Shown piece by piece: positions 1-8,564 of a stretch of 39,462 nucleotides of DNA. This DNA is from an uncultured Cytophagales bacterium (GTDB lineage Bacteria > Bacteroidota > Bacteroidia > Cytophagales > UBA9547): NCBI GenBank assembly GCA_945957555.1, contig CAMFLX010000028.1, positions 1 through 39,462 of the forward strand, written 5' to 3'. The first letter of the stretch is position 1. The number at the start of each line of letters is the position of its first letter. A program made the position numbers and the translations under genes. The notes beneath the pieces were generated by a model that saw only the letters and a list, made by a program, of their open reading frames with translations, did not search any database and had not been told where the DNA came from.

Positions 1-149
1 GTATAGGCATCCAACCATTCCAAAATTGGGTTGTAAAACTGAGCGCAATCTTCAGGTAGCGATCTCCCTGATATCTCGTATATACCGTTCTCTGGGTCCA
101 AGATTATTTTTGGCGTATCTTCCGTTCCTTCGAGATTTATTTTTTTCAT
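1..149 (-). CDS. SiaC-family (DUF1987) regulatory phosphoprotein, C-terminus beyond window
   Basis: The first 49 residues can be read before the window ends. They start MKKINLEGTEDTPKIILDP and continue with a GIYEISGRSLPED segment, which is the conserved N-terminus of the DUF1987/SiaC family. In Pseudomonas SiaC is a small protein that is phosphorylated by the SiaB kinase, dephosphorylated by the SiaA SpoIIE/PP2C phosphatase, and in its unphosphorylated form activates the diguanylate cyclase SiaD. Here the gene is the last visible one of a minus-strand operon, 19 nt after the SiaB-like gene, so the kinase-substrate pairing is strongly implied. Whether a diguanylate cyclase or another target gene follows cannot be seen. 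The family call is firm; the downstream target is inference. Confidence 0.88.
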   Translation of the reverse strand, partial: MKKINLEGTEDTPKIILDPENGIYEISGRSLPEDCAQFYNPILEWLDAY

Positions 150-168
150 TTTATTAATAATTTTGTGT

Positions 169-741
169 TTAAGCTTCTTTTACCCTTAATATTTTTGTTT
201 GAAAACTAAAGAATGATATGGTCTCATCAATCTTACTGAATGTATAATCCAGTTTCTGACCAGACTTCCTTGCCATATCTATAAACCCTAATCCTGCTCC
301 GCCTTTGTCTGAAAGCTCGGAAGTAGAAAGGGCAGTTTTGTAAAGTTCCTTCAATCCATCTTTATCAAGAGCGTTGATCTCGTCTAATTTAGCTTTAAGT
401 TTATCAACTCTATCGTTGTAAATTACGTTCCCTGTAGCGATCCTGTATTCATTGTTCTCCTTACCGATCATAAAGATCGCAGTATTGAATACTGTATTTT
501 CTGGTCCGAACTCCTCAGAGTGCTTACAGATGTTTTGTAAACATTCTACCATGACATTAAACACTTTCTTCTTGATGTTGGTGTCCTCGTGTAGGGTTTC
601 CATGTTTTTCTCGGCCATCGCAAGCACCGATTTGGTGATTTCTTGCGTGAACTCTCCTTCATAAACCAAGATGATCTTATGACCAATCATCATGTTATGG
701 AGGTCGTAAATGTGCTCTAGTGAGTTTTCTGTTTTTGTCAT
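169..741 (-). CDS. SiaB-family protein kinase (GHKL-like fold)
   Basis: A 190-aa protein of the SiaB/DUF6272 family, the cognate kinase of SiaC-like proteins. A GHKL-type ATP site is suggested by the N-box-like segment NVMVECLQNICKHS (about residues 62-75) and the glycine-rich segment SDKGGAGLGFIDMARKSG (about 142-160). The rest of a histidine kinase is absent, as expected for the family, which phosphorylates Ser/Thr on its partner. The ATG start is clear, 31 nt downstream of the SpoIIE phosphatase gene and 19 nt upstream of the SiaC gene, so kinase, phosphatase and substrate are co-transcribed. The family call rests on motif pattern and gene order; the exact substrate residue is not visible. 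Confidence 0.85.
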   Translation of the reverse strand: MTKTENSLEHIYDLHNMMIGHKIILVYEGEFTQEITKSVLAMAEKNMETLHEDTNIKKKVFNVMVECLQNICKHSEEFGPENTVFNTAIFMIGKENNEYRIATGNVIYNDRVDKLKAKLDEINALDKDGLKELYKTALSTSELSDKGGAGLGFIDMARKSGQKLDYTFSKIDETISFFSFQTKILRVKEA

Positions 742-772
742 GTGAATCAGAACAATAAGTTACATTTAATTA

Positions 773-3487
773 TTATATTTTGAACGCAATCAGTAATACG
801 TCATCCATTTGCTTGTAGTTGCCCTTCCATGTCTCAAAATAATCTTCAAACGCATGAAATTGCTTATCAAAATCAGTAACACTCTTATTATCAAGTATTA
901 ATTGTTTTATTTTAGAAGGTCCAATCTTTTTATTATCTGGACCACCAAACTGGTCTGGATAGCCATCAGAACAGAAATAGAACGCATCCCCTTTCTTATA
1001 GTCAATGTGATGATTTGTAAAATTGGTTTGATTTTTGAAAATCCCACCACCAATAGGAAATTTATCTCCTTTAAACTCCAACACCTCTCCATTCCTAAGT
1101 AAATATAGTGGCCTGTGCGCTCCTGCGTATTGCAGTATGCCCTTCTTTTTGTTGATCCGACACAGACATATATCCATACCATCTTTCATCTCATTTCCTT
1201 CCATATCCTGCTTAAGGGTAGAAGTAACGCCTGCATCTAGCATGTCCAAAATAACCCCAGGCTCTGTAATCTTCTGACTCTTGACAATATCGTTGAGAAG
1301 GAAGTATCCAATCAGTGATAACATAGCTCCTGGCACACCATGACCCGTACAATCCACTGCAGCAATATAGATGTCATCACCTGACTCAACAAACCAAGGG
1401 AAATCACCACTTACCACATCTCGAGGTTTATAGAAGAGGAAGAACTCAGGAAAGAGCTGCTTGATTCTCGCATAATCTGGAAGTATGGCCACTTGAATCC
1501 TTTTCGCATAGTTGATACTCTCAGTAATCTTCTTGTTTTTATTTTGGATCTCTAGTTCTGTCTTTTTACGTTCTGTGACATCACTAGAAACCAATAAGAT
1601 AGACTCGATTTCACGTCCTTCTCCAAATTCAGGAATGGCATTAACACTCATGACAAGGCTACCGCTATCATTGGTTGGAAACTGCATCTCCACCTGCACC
1701 TTTTCCTTGTTATCGATTACCTCTTTAATAAGACCTTTCCATGATGTTTTGATGGCATCATCGAGCACCGTATCTTCAATATTTTTTTGCAAATACTGTA
1801 CTGGTTTTGCGGAGGTAAGTCTCTCAATAGTTGGATTGATATAAAAAATCTTCCCCTCATTGTTCAGCCTAGTGATCAAATCCGGAGAATTTTCCGAGAG
1901 CGATTGCATTTGTGAACGCATACGTGCTTCTTTTTCTGCTTCTTTTCTAGCAGATATATCTCTCACATTGAGCACTATACCAGCAATAGCCGGTTCTGCC
2001 AACATGTTCTTGATAGCACTATCTGTGTAAATAAAATCACCATTTTTCTTTTGAATCCTTAGTTCTGCATTCAGCGTTAAACCTTGGCTATCTGAAACTT
2101 CCTCTAGTATGTAATCAAGTTCCTTCACATCTTCAGGGTGTAGGTAGGCCTTGATATTTTGTGCATCTAATATCTCGTCGGTAGTATATCCCAAAATCTT
2201 CGAAATCGATGGGCTTACATAGAAACAGTTCGCTTTTTGGTCTACCACCATAATGATCTCCGAAGAGTTTTCCAAGAGTGCCTGTGTCTTTTTCTGAGAC
2301 TTGTTCACTTCTTCAATTTGGATATTAAGCTTATGGTTACTTCTTTGCAACTCTTCTTGGGTAGCTTGCATTTCTTCAGCATTTTGTTGCAGTGCCATTG
2401 ACTGTTCTTTGAGTTCGGCTCCCATCCTTTGAGACTCTGAGAGTAAACTACTGGTGCGCTCGTTTACCTGAAGGTTAAATATGGTCTGGGCAATGATCTC
2501 GCTTACTTCTCTTACAATCTCTACCTCCATCTCATCAAACTTCCTAACGGAGGCAAATTCCAAAAGACCATATATTTTCTCATTGGTAATAAGTGGCATA
2601 ATCAATAAACACTTAGGACGATTCTCTCCAATGAGACCAGATGTAATAGATACGTAATCATTAGGAATCTCTACCCGAAATACCATATCCATTTCTATAG
2701 CTGACTGCCCAACGAGACCCTCTCCAAATTTAAACGTCTTCTTGGCATACTTTTTCTTATTGTACGCATATAAATTGAGCAATTTTATATAAGGAGTACC
2801 AGCCCTTTCATCTTCTTCAATAATATAGAATGCTCCTTGAATTGCTTTTATCTTATTACAAAGGTATTTCAAAAGATCATCCCCCATATTATCAAGATGA
2901 TTATGTGAACGTAATATATTACTGATTTCAGCGTTACATACTACAATTTTGTTTCTCGCCTCGTCTTTTAAGGAGGCAGTGATCAAGTTATCTCTCATGT
3001 TGAGCAATGCATGACCTAAGGCATCACTCTTACTTAATGGCTTATAGTTTGCATCTAGCTCTCCTTGACCAATTTTCACTGCAAAATGAGCTGTCTCATT
3101 TAAGTTCGAAACCATGGTTTCTAGACCTAAAACCATATCGCCCATTTCGTCATTGGGTACATCTTCGATACTTATTTTAGGTGTTTCACCTTTTGAAAGC
3201 TTGTCTACAATAAAGTTTAGTGTAGATAGATTTTTGATGATAATCTTTGACAAATACAGAAGTAATATAAAACAAACTACCATGAATGCCACCCCAAATA
3301 TCATGGTTTTGAACATCATTTGTTCCAGTACACCCTGAATATAGCTTTCATTGTGTGTATTGTTTTTTAAGGCATCTTTGACATGCAAAATCTCCGACAC
3401 GTTTAATATCGCATATATTAATATGGGCATCAGTATGATAACAAGCCCTATTAATATTTTTATTTTTATCGTTAATCTCAGTTTCAT
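773..3487 (-). CDS. Membrane HAMP-GAF-PAS-PAS-SpoIIE (PP2C-type) phosphatase, SiaA-like
   Basis: A 904-aa inner-membrane sensor phosphatase. Visible parts in order: TM1 (about 8-30), a very short extracytoplasmic loop, TM2 (60-82), a HAMP-like linker (83-140), GAF (180-345), coiled coil (350-402), PAS (403-518), PAS (525-643), and a SpoIIE/PP2C phosphatase domain (650-904). Metal-binding acidic residues are present: D695 in VSGDF, D712 in VDCTGHGVPGA, D841 in CSDGY, and D895/D896 near the C-terminus. The usual GDFYW motif reads GDFPW here, a small departure next to the metal site. By analogy with SiaA it should dephosphorylate the SiaC-like protein in response to a signal sensed by the GAF/PAS domains. 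The small periplasmic loop suggests intracellular or membrane sensing. It starts 7 nt after the upstream GAF gene. Confidence 0.87.
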   Translation of the reverse strand: MKLRLTIKIKILIGLVIILMPILIYAILNVSEILHVKDALKNNTHNESYIQGVLEQMMFKTMIFGVAFMVVCFILLLYLSKIIIKNLSTLNFIVDKLSKGETPKISIEDVPNDEMGDMVLGLETMVSNLNETAHFAVKIGQGELDANYKPLSKSDALGHALLNMRDNLITASLKDEARNKIVVCNAEISNILRSHNHLDNMGDDLLKYLCNKIKAIQGAFYIIEEDERAGTPYIKLLNLYAYNKKKYAKKTFKFGEGLVGQSAIEMDMVFRVEIPNDYVSITSGLIGENRPKCLLIMPLITNEKIYGLLEFASVRKFDEMEVEIVREVSEIIAQTIFNLQVNERTSSLLSESQRMGAELKEQSMALQQNAEEMQATQEELQRSNHKLNIQIEEVNKSQKKTQALLENSSEIIMVVDQKANCFYVSPSISKILGYTTDEILDAQNIKAYLHPEDVKELDYILEEVSDSQGLTLNAELRIQKKNGDFIYTDSAIKNMLAEPAIAGIVLNVRDISARKEAEKEARMRSQMQSLSENSPDLITRLNNEGKIFYINPTIERLTSAKPVQYLQKNIEDTVLDDAIKTSWKGLIKEVIDNKEKVQVEMQFPTNDSGSLVMSVNAIPEFGEGREIESILLVSSDVTERKKTELEIQNKNKKITESINYAKRIQVAILPDYARIKQLFPEFFLFYKPRDVVSGDFPWFVESGDDIYIAAVDCTGHGVPGAMLSLIGYFLLNDIVKSQKITEPGVILDMLDAGVTSTLKQDMEGNEMKDGMDICLCRINKKKGILQYAGAHRPLYLLRNGEVLEFKGDKFPIGGGIFKNQTNFTNHHIDYKKGDAFYFCSDGYPDQFGGPDNKKIGPSKIKQLILDNKSVTDFDKQFHAFEDYFETWKGNYKQMDDVLLIAFKI

Positions 3488-3494
3488 AGCAAGC

Positions 3495-4280
3495 TTACAT
3501 TAATATGTTTGAAAATACTGTTTGTGAGATCTGATATATAGTTTGAACTTCCTTAGTATTCAAAGCACCAAAGCCTGAAACTTCTATGAGTCCAATAACT
3601 TCATTTTTTGGATTTTTAATAGGCACGATCAGTAATAGTGTTGGATTACTCTCCCCTAGCCCAGAAATAACTTTAAGGTAATTGTCGGGGACATCATCAA
3701 TAAATATAGGCTCTCCTGAATAAGCCACCTGACCATTGATACCTACACCGACTTCAAATCGATTGATCCTGCTCAAATCACCGATATATGCAAATGTTGT
3801 CAAGAGTTCGAAGGTTGATTCTTCGGCACCTGAAGCTCTTTTGTAGACTAGTCCCTGTGAGAGTGACAATTCGTTACAGAAAGCCCAAAGTGCCTTTTCT
3901 ACTTTTTGTGCAGCAAGGGTTTCTTTTTCTACTTTTGAAAAAATCTTTGATTGGATAAGCTCTATCTTATCCTGATAACGATTATGAATTTCTTCCTCAA
4001 TAATTTCTTGCGTCGTCTTATTAAGACTAGCAAGTTCATCTTGCTTCACTATCATGGTTTCTTTAGCTTCATACACAGAGAAGAGTAGATAAATCAAAGC
4101 ATAGAACAATGGTAACATAAACACAACGACCAGTATGAAGGGGTTTGAGATTCTGTACACCCACAAGTCTACGTGATAGTTCTTGTCAAACGCCAAAGAA
4201 TCCAAAACCAGCTTGGTAAAAACGAGTATCGATGCTGCGGCTAGCAACAGGTAAATGATAATATGGATATATCTCTTCAT
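3495..4280 (-). CDS. Membrane-anchored GAF-domain protein
   Basis: A 261-aa protein with two N-terminal membrane segments (about 5-24 and 48-70), a charged coiled-coil stretch (75-120) and a C-terminal GAF domain (125-261). There is no output domain. The GAF core (GINGQVAYSGEPIFIDDVPD, then ISGLGESNP) clearly resembles the GAF domains of the downstream SpoIIE phosphatase and the divergent sensor at 6035-7543. It probably acts as a sensory partner or scaffold for the phosphatase, inferred from the 7-nt spacing and shared architecture. The ATG start lies 23 nt after cheB. Confidence 0.75.
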   Translation of the reverse strand: MKRYIHIIIYLLLAAASILVFTKLVLDSLAFDKNYHVDLWVYRISNPFILVVVFMLPLFYALIYLLFSVYEAKETMIVKQDELASLNKTTQEIIEEEIHNRYQDKIELIQSKIFSKVEKETLAAQKVEKALWAFCNELSLSQGLVYKRASGAEESTFELLTTFAYIGDLSRINRFEVGVGINGQVAYSGEPIFIDDVPDNYLKVISGLGESNPTLLLIVPIKNPKNEVIGLIEVSGFGALNTKEVQTIYQISQTVFSNILM

Positions 4281-4303
4281 AATTTATAAAATTCAATCTT
4301 TTC

Positions 4304-4894
4304 TCATACCAAAGAATTTAATACTTTGATAATATCGCTTGTATGTAAAATCATATCAACCTGAGTTGCCTTGATCGCAGCAGTGGGCATTGTATCAATC
4401 GTACATTCACTTGGCTCTTGTACAATTGCAAACCCTCCTCTATCCTTCAGTCTTTTCATTCCCCAAGCACCGTCTTTGTTTGCACCTGTTAGCATAATAC
4501 CCAAGGTCTTATTTTTATACACATAAGAAGCTGAATCAAACGTAACATCTATTGCTGGCCTAGAATTATTGATCATCTCTTCTGTGGAAAGGGCTATTTT
4601 GTAACCAAGCTCCACACTCATGTGATAATTAGACGGAGCCAAGTATACTATGCCCCTTTTAATGCTTTCTTTATCGTCTGGTTCTACTATGTTGAGTTTC
4701 GATTTTAACATGAGTGCTTCTACGAAACCATTACGTACATGTTTTAACCTGTGTAATGCCATAAAAATTGGCAAATCAAACCCAGGATTAATTTCTGCTA
4801 ATATCTTTGTTACCACCTGAAAACTTCCCGCCGAACCCCCAATTACTACCGCCTTAAACCTTGATTTGTCAATATTTAAATTCTGCAAACTCAT
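4304..4894 (-). CDS. cheB: CheB-type methylesterase domain protein without receiver
   Basis: A 196-aa stand-alone CheB catalytic domain (protein-glutamate methylesterase/deamidase). The catalytic triad is visible as S21 in VIGGSAGS, H48 in FMALHRL and D141 in LTGANKDGAWG. The family segment VYLAPSNYHM and the C-terminal MPTAAIKA are also present. Canonical CheB has an N-terminal response-regulator receiver of about 120 residues; here the protein begins directly at the esterase, so phosphorylation by CheA is not the control. It follows cheR by 34 nt. No chemoreceptor, CheA or CheW gene is in the window, so the methylated substrate is unknown. Enzyme class is certain; chemotaxis function is doubtful. 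Confidence 0.87.
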   Translation of the reverse strand: MSLQNLNIDKSRFKAVVIGGSAGSFQVVTKILAEINPGFDLPIFMALHRLKHVRNGFVEALMLKSKLNIVEPDDKESIKRGIVYLAPSNYHMSVELGYKIALSTEEMINNSRPAIDVTFDSASYVYKNKTLGIMLTGANKDGAWGMKRLKDRGGFAIVQEPSECTIDTMPTAAIKATQVDMILHTSDIIKVLNSLV

Positions 4895-4928
4895 TCTAAA
4901 AATTAATCACGAGGTATATATTGTATTG

Positions 4929-5759
4929 TTATTCCTTCACTTTTTTAAATATTTTTTCTTCTTGATTTATGGTGATGAATTTACCAGCAATCTCACTCCA
5001 TATCAAGGTTTCCTTAGAACCGATGATAAAATAGCTATAGTTGAATAGACTTTCGTGAAAGAGCTTGAAGACTTCATTTTGAAGCTGTTGATTAAAGTAG
5101 ATCATTACATTGCGACAAAGGATAAGGTCAAACTTGTTGAAGATTCCAGATTTCACTAAGTCATGGGTTCTATAGGTAACATTAGATACCAAGGAGGTAT
5201 CCATATGTGCAACACCATGTTCCTCTTTATAATAATCGGAGAGTTTACCCGTACCCCCATAACGAATGTAGTTTTTTTCGTTTACTTCAAACATGTTCTT
5301 CATGTTGTATTTGGGAGCTTTGGCTTTCGCTAAAATATTTTCGTCGATATCGGTTGCCCAAATCTTGACGTTGTCTAACCAGCCGTTTTCTTTTAATAAT
5401 ATACACATTGAGTATACTTCCTCTCCAGATGAGCACCCTGCATGCCAAATCTTTATTGTTTCTTGAGTAGAAAACAAATTGGGCAACACTTTGTCTCTTA
5501 TATCCCTCCAGAGAGAAGGGTCTCTGAACATCTCCGTAACATTTACGGTAAGTTCATTCATAAATGTTTTAAAAAAAGCTGGATCAGTTTTGATCTTCTC
5601 AATGAGCACCGTCATATTAGGTACCTTGAACAACTCTAAAAATCTTATAACCCTTCTTTTAAATGATGAAATAGCATAGTTATTAAAATCGTATTTGTAC
5701 TTCTCCTGTATTACTTGGCATAAGGTGCGCAATTCACCAATTTCGATATCTTCAATCAT
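4929..5759 (-). CDS. cheR: CheR-type protein-glutamate O-methyltransferase
   Basis: A 276-aa SAM-dependent methyltransferase of the CheR family and the first gene of the signalling operon. The N-terminal helical domain carries NELTVNVTEMFRDP (the NxTxFFRD-type motif), followed by the SAM-binding HAGCSSGEEVYSM segment, WATDIDENILAKA, and the LILCRNVMIYFN motif. I chose the ATG at 5759 (MIEDIEIGELRTL). An in-frame TTG 21 nt upstream would add MFKNILF, which does not belong to the family N-terminus. Expected reaction: methylation of receptor-type glutamates, reversed by the adjacent CheB. No receptor gene is present. Confidence 0.88.
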   Translation of the reverse strand: MIEDIEIGELRTLCQVIQEKYKYDFNNYAISSFKRRVIRFLELFKVPNMTVLIEKIKTDPAFFKTFMNELTVNVTEMFRDPSLWRDIRDKVLPNLFSTQETIKIWHAGCSSGEEVYSMCILLKENGWLDNVKIWATDIDENILAKAKAPKYNMKNMFEVNEKNYIRYGGTGKLSDYYKEEHGVAHMDTSLVSNVTYRTHDLVKSGIFNKFDLILCRNVMIYFNQQLQNEVFKLFHESLFNYSYFIIGSKETLIWSEIAGKFITINQEEKIFKKVKE

Positions 5760-6034
5760 GAACAAGATATTTTTAAACAAAGATCATATACGGAGAATAC
5801 GCACTGAAAGGTTATAGCTTTGATCCAATAAAGAAAATAAAATTCAATTTAGAATTGATAAAAATTATTAGCGAAACCATATCCTATCTTTTGTCTAAAT
5901 ACATTCATTTTATTCTTACAAAAGAAGATATTATGTGTTTAACAGTGACATCAAATCTCAAAAATGAAATGAAACCGCTAGCATTATAAAAGCGTAATAC
6001 CAGGTTATCAAGTCACTAATAAAATTTATCCGCA

Positions 6035-7543
6035 ATGACAACTATTCTTTTATTGACAATTTTATTGGCCGTTTCTATAGCCACATCTATATTTCTCTTC
6101 TTCAAACAAAGATTAATTGTCAAAGACCGTTTATTAGCGGTACAGAAATATCAAGAGCTTGAAAAAAACCTGGAAACCAATATCAGTCATGCAAAACAAA
6201 TTGCTTCTGGCGATTATAGCGTGATCAATGCCATCGGTATAGATGATGAACTAGGAAAATCGTTGGTTGAAATGAGTACCAACCTCAAATCGGCTGAAAT
6301 AGAAGATGGTAAAAGAAGCTGGTCCATGGCTGGGCTTACCAAATTGGCCGAAATCATTCGTGTGTCCAACCACGACCTAGTGGGCCTCTCTAACAATCTT
6401 ATTGTTTTTTTAGTCAAATATTTAGACGCTAACCAAGGTGGGTTATTTGTACTTGACGACTCTAATCCTGAACAAAAATTTCTGGAACTTAAGGCTTGTT
6501 ATGCGTATGAAAGAAAAAAATTCTTAGAGAAAAGAATAGCACTCGATGAAGGCCTACTCGGACAATCCGTTCAGGAAAATGACACCATATATTTGACAGA
6601 CATTCCTCAAGATTATATGAGTATTACTTCTGGGCTAGGTACGGGCAATCCCAGCTCATTGATCATAGTACCACTCAAAACAGAAGAAAGTGTGGTTGGT
6701 GCTTTGGAGATTGCAAGCTTCAAAGTTTTTGAAGCACACGAAAGGGAATTTTTGGAGAAAGCATCCGAAAGTATTGCTTCTTCTATATTAACCTCTAGAA
6801 TTAACGAAAACACCAGTAGATTACTGCGAGAGTCTCAAGACTTAACAGAACAACTTAGGCAACAGGAGGAAGAGGTGCGCCAGAACATGGAGGAGCTGCA
6901 AGCTACTCAAGACGAAATGCTTCGTAAAGAAAAGGAAATCAACAGACTACTTCTGGAATCTCGCAAAAACGAGCAACTTCTAGAGGAGAAAATGAAAGAG
7001 AATAATCGCTTAGAAGAAGAAAACAAAATAAAAACGGAAAAGATGCTCAAAGAAATTGAGCATAACAGGAAGATCATGACGCTGGTCATGAACAAACTGC
7101 CCCAAAAGATATTTCTTAAAAATGAAGAAGGCAGGTTCCTACTTTTAAATGAATCAGTAGCCAACGACCTAAATAAAACCATTGACGAACTTATAGGCAA
7201 AAACGACTTTGATTTATTCTCTAAGGAAGATGCTACCAAATTCTGGAAAGCTGAGAAGGAAGAGGTTCTTGACAAATTGAATAAAATAGCAAATTACGAA
7301 GATTTTGAAGTGGATGGGGTAAGAAAATACTTTTATACCGTAAAGATGCCCTTTAAATTCCCAGATTCTGACATACATGGCATCTTGGGCTATCAGTCGG
7401 ACATCACAGAACTTAAAAACCTTGAGAATAGGATTAAGGATGCTGAAATTGAAACACAAAGAAAAGAAAATGAAATGCGTGAAGAACTCGTTGCAAAACA
7501 AATGCTCATTAATGAATTGCAGAGCAAACTGAACAAAAAATAA
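6035..7543 (+). CDS. Membrane-anchored HAMP-GAF-PAS coiled-coil sensor protein
   Basis: A 502-aa protein transcribed divergently from cheR. It has one N-terminal membrane segment (about 2-22), a HAMP-like stretch (25-100), a GAF domain (105-260), a long charged coiled coil (262-350), a PAS domain (352-465) and a short C-terminal coiled coil. The GAF core (DEGLLGQSVQENDTIYLTDI, then DYMSITSGLG) and the following coil (QNMEELQATQDEM) closely match the SpoIIE phosphatase at 773-3487, so the two share ancestry. There is no kinase, cyclase or phosphatase output. The long coils rich in Glu/Gln could offer methylation sites for the neighbouring CheR/CheB, which is inference. A strong terminator follows. 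Confidence 0.8.
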   Translation: MTTILLLTILLAVSIATSIFLFFKQRLIVKDRLLAVQKYQELEKNLETNISHAKQIASGDYSVINAIGIDDELGKSLVEMSTNLKSAEIEDGKRSWSMAGLTKLAEIIRVSNHDLVGLSNNLIVFLVKYLDANQGGLFVLDDSNPEQKFLELKACYAYERKKFLEKRIALDEGLLGQSVQENDTIYLTDIPQDYMSITSGLGTGNPSSLIIVPLKTEESVVGALEIASFKVFEAHEREFLEKASESIASSILTSRINENTSRLLRESQDLTEQLRQQEEEVRQNMEELQATQDEMLRKEKEINRLLLESRKNEQLLEEKMKENNRLEEENKIKTEKMLKEIEHNRKIMTLVMNKLPQKIFLKNEEGRFLLLNESVANDLNKTIDELIGKNDFDLFSKEDATKFWKAEKEEVLDKLNKIANYEDFEVDGVRKYFYTVKMPFKFPDSDIHGILGYQSDITELKNLENRIKDAEIETQRKENEMREELVAKQMLINELQSKLNKK

Positions 7544-7562
7544 TCCCTTAATAATCTATTGC

Positions 7563-7596
7563 AAAAGCTGAAATGTTGTAACATTTCGGCTTTTTT
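7563..7596 (+). terminator. Rho-independent terminator
   Basis: A near-perfect hairpin with arms AAAAGCTGAAATG and CATTTCGGCTTTT (one T-G wobble) is followed directly by a T run. It ends the sensor transcript and insulates the dehydrogenase gene that starts 31 nt later. Confidence 0.9.
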
Positions 7597-7626
7597 GTTT
7601 TTATTTGAATACAAATTTTGTCAAAC

Positions 7627-8559
7627 ATGAATATTGTATTTTTAGATGCGGACACTATGGGCAAGGATGTGGATCTGGAACCTATTGCAAAACTTGGCAA
7701 CTTAAAGCTTTATGCACACACCAGACCCGATGAAGTCATAGAGCGGTCTAAACCTGCTGAGGTTTTGATCACCAATAAGGTGGTGCTCAATGCCGAGATT
7801 ATGGCTCAATTACCCAACTTGAAACTCATTTGTGTAGCTGCTACTGGTATGAACAATATTGATCTCGACCATGCAAAGGCGCACAATGTTCTCGTTAAAA
7901 ACGCTATTAACTATTCCACACAAAGTGTGGCACAACATACATTCACTATGTTGTTTGCGCTCATTGGCAATATTCATTGGCACGACAACTTTGTAAAAAG
8001 TGGGCTGTACACGCAATGTCCACAATTCACAAAACTGGAAAAACCCTATTTTGAGATTGCTGGTAAAACATGGGGAATCATTGGCATGGGCAATATCGGT
8101 CGCAGGGTCGCTGAAATCGCCAGTATCTTTGGCGCTAAAGTCATTTATTCATCTGTGAGTGGCACACCAAGAACCGAGGCTTATCCTGCCGTTAGTTTGG
8201 AGGAACTCCTCAAAACCTCTGATATTGTAAGTATACATTCACCATTGAATGAACACACCAAAAACCTGATCAACGCAGAAAGAATAGCCTTGCTTAAAAA
8301 CAATGCTGTTTTGGTAAATGTAGGCAGGGGTGGCATTGTGGACGAACAGGCTTTGGCAAAAGCCATTGACAACAACAGAATCTTAGGGGCATGTGTTGAT
8401 GTGTTCGAAAAGGAGCCCATTCTAGAAAACAACCCCCTACTGCATGTGGTAAATAAAGACAAACTCATTTTAACTCCTCATACTGCTTGGGCCAGTAGAG
8501 AAGCAAGACGGAAGTTGATTGACATCATTGCGGAGAATATAGCTTCCACCTCATTTTAA
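7627..8559 (+). CDS. D-2-hydroxyacid dehydrogenase (glycerate/hydroxypyruvate type)
   Basis: A 310-aa NAD(P)-dependent D-isomer specific 2-hydroxyacid dehydrogenase. The Rossmann motif GMGNIGRRVAEIASIFGAKV sits near residue 153. The catalytic Arg is in NVGRGGIVDE, Glu in VDVFEKEP and His in LTPHTAWAS, so all three family residues are intact. The family interconverts 2-oxoacids and D-2-hydroxyacids; resemblance is closest to glycerate/hydroxypyruvate reductases, but substrate cannot be fixed from sequence. I start at the ATG at 7627 (MNIVFLDAD) rather than the in-frame TTG at 7618. It is a single gene, preceded by a terminator and facing a convergent membrane protein gene whose stop is 5 nt away. 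Confidence 0.9.
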   Translation: MNIVFLDADTMGKDVDLEPIAKLGNLKLYAHTRPDEVIERSKPAEVLITNKVVLNAEIMAQLPNLKLICVAATGMNNIDLDHAKAHNVLVKNAINYSTQSVAQHTFTMLFALIGNIHWHDNFVKSGLYTQCPQFTKLEKPYFEIAGKTWGIIGMGNIGRRVAEIASIFGAKVIYSSVSGTPRTEAYPAVSLEELLKTSDIVSIHSPLNEHTKNLINAERIALLKNNAVLVNVGRGGIVDEQALAKAIDNNRILGACVDVFEKEPILENNPLLHVVNKDKLILTPHTAWASREARRKLIDIIAENIASTSF

Positions 8560-8564
8560 ATAAC

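Noticed and set aside
6907-7614. Minus-strand Ser/Phe-rich open frames
   Set aside because: They are reverse-frame shadows of the Glu/Lys-rich coiled coils of the HAMP-GAF-PAS sensor.
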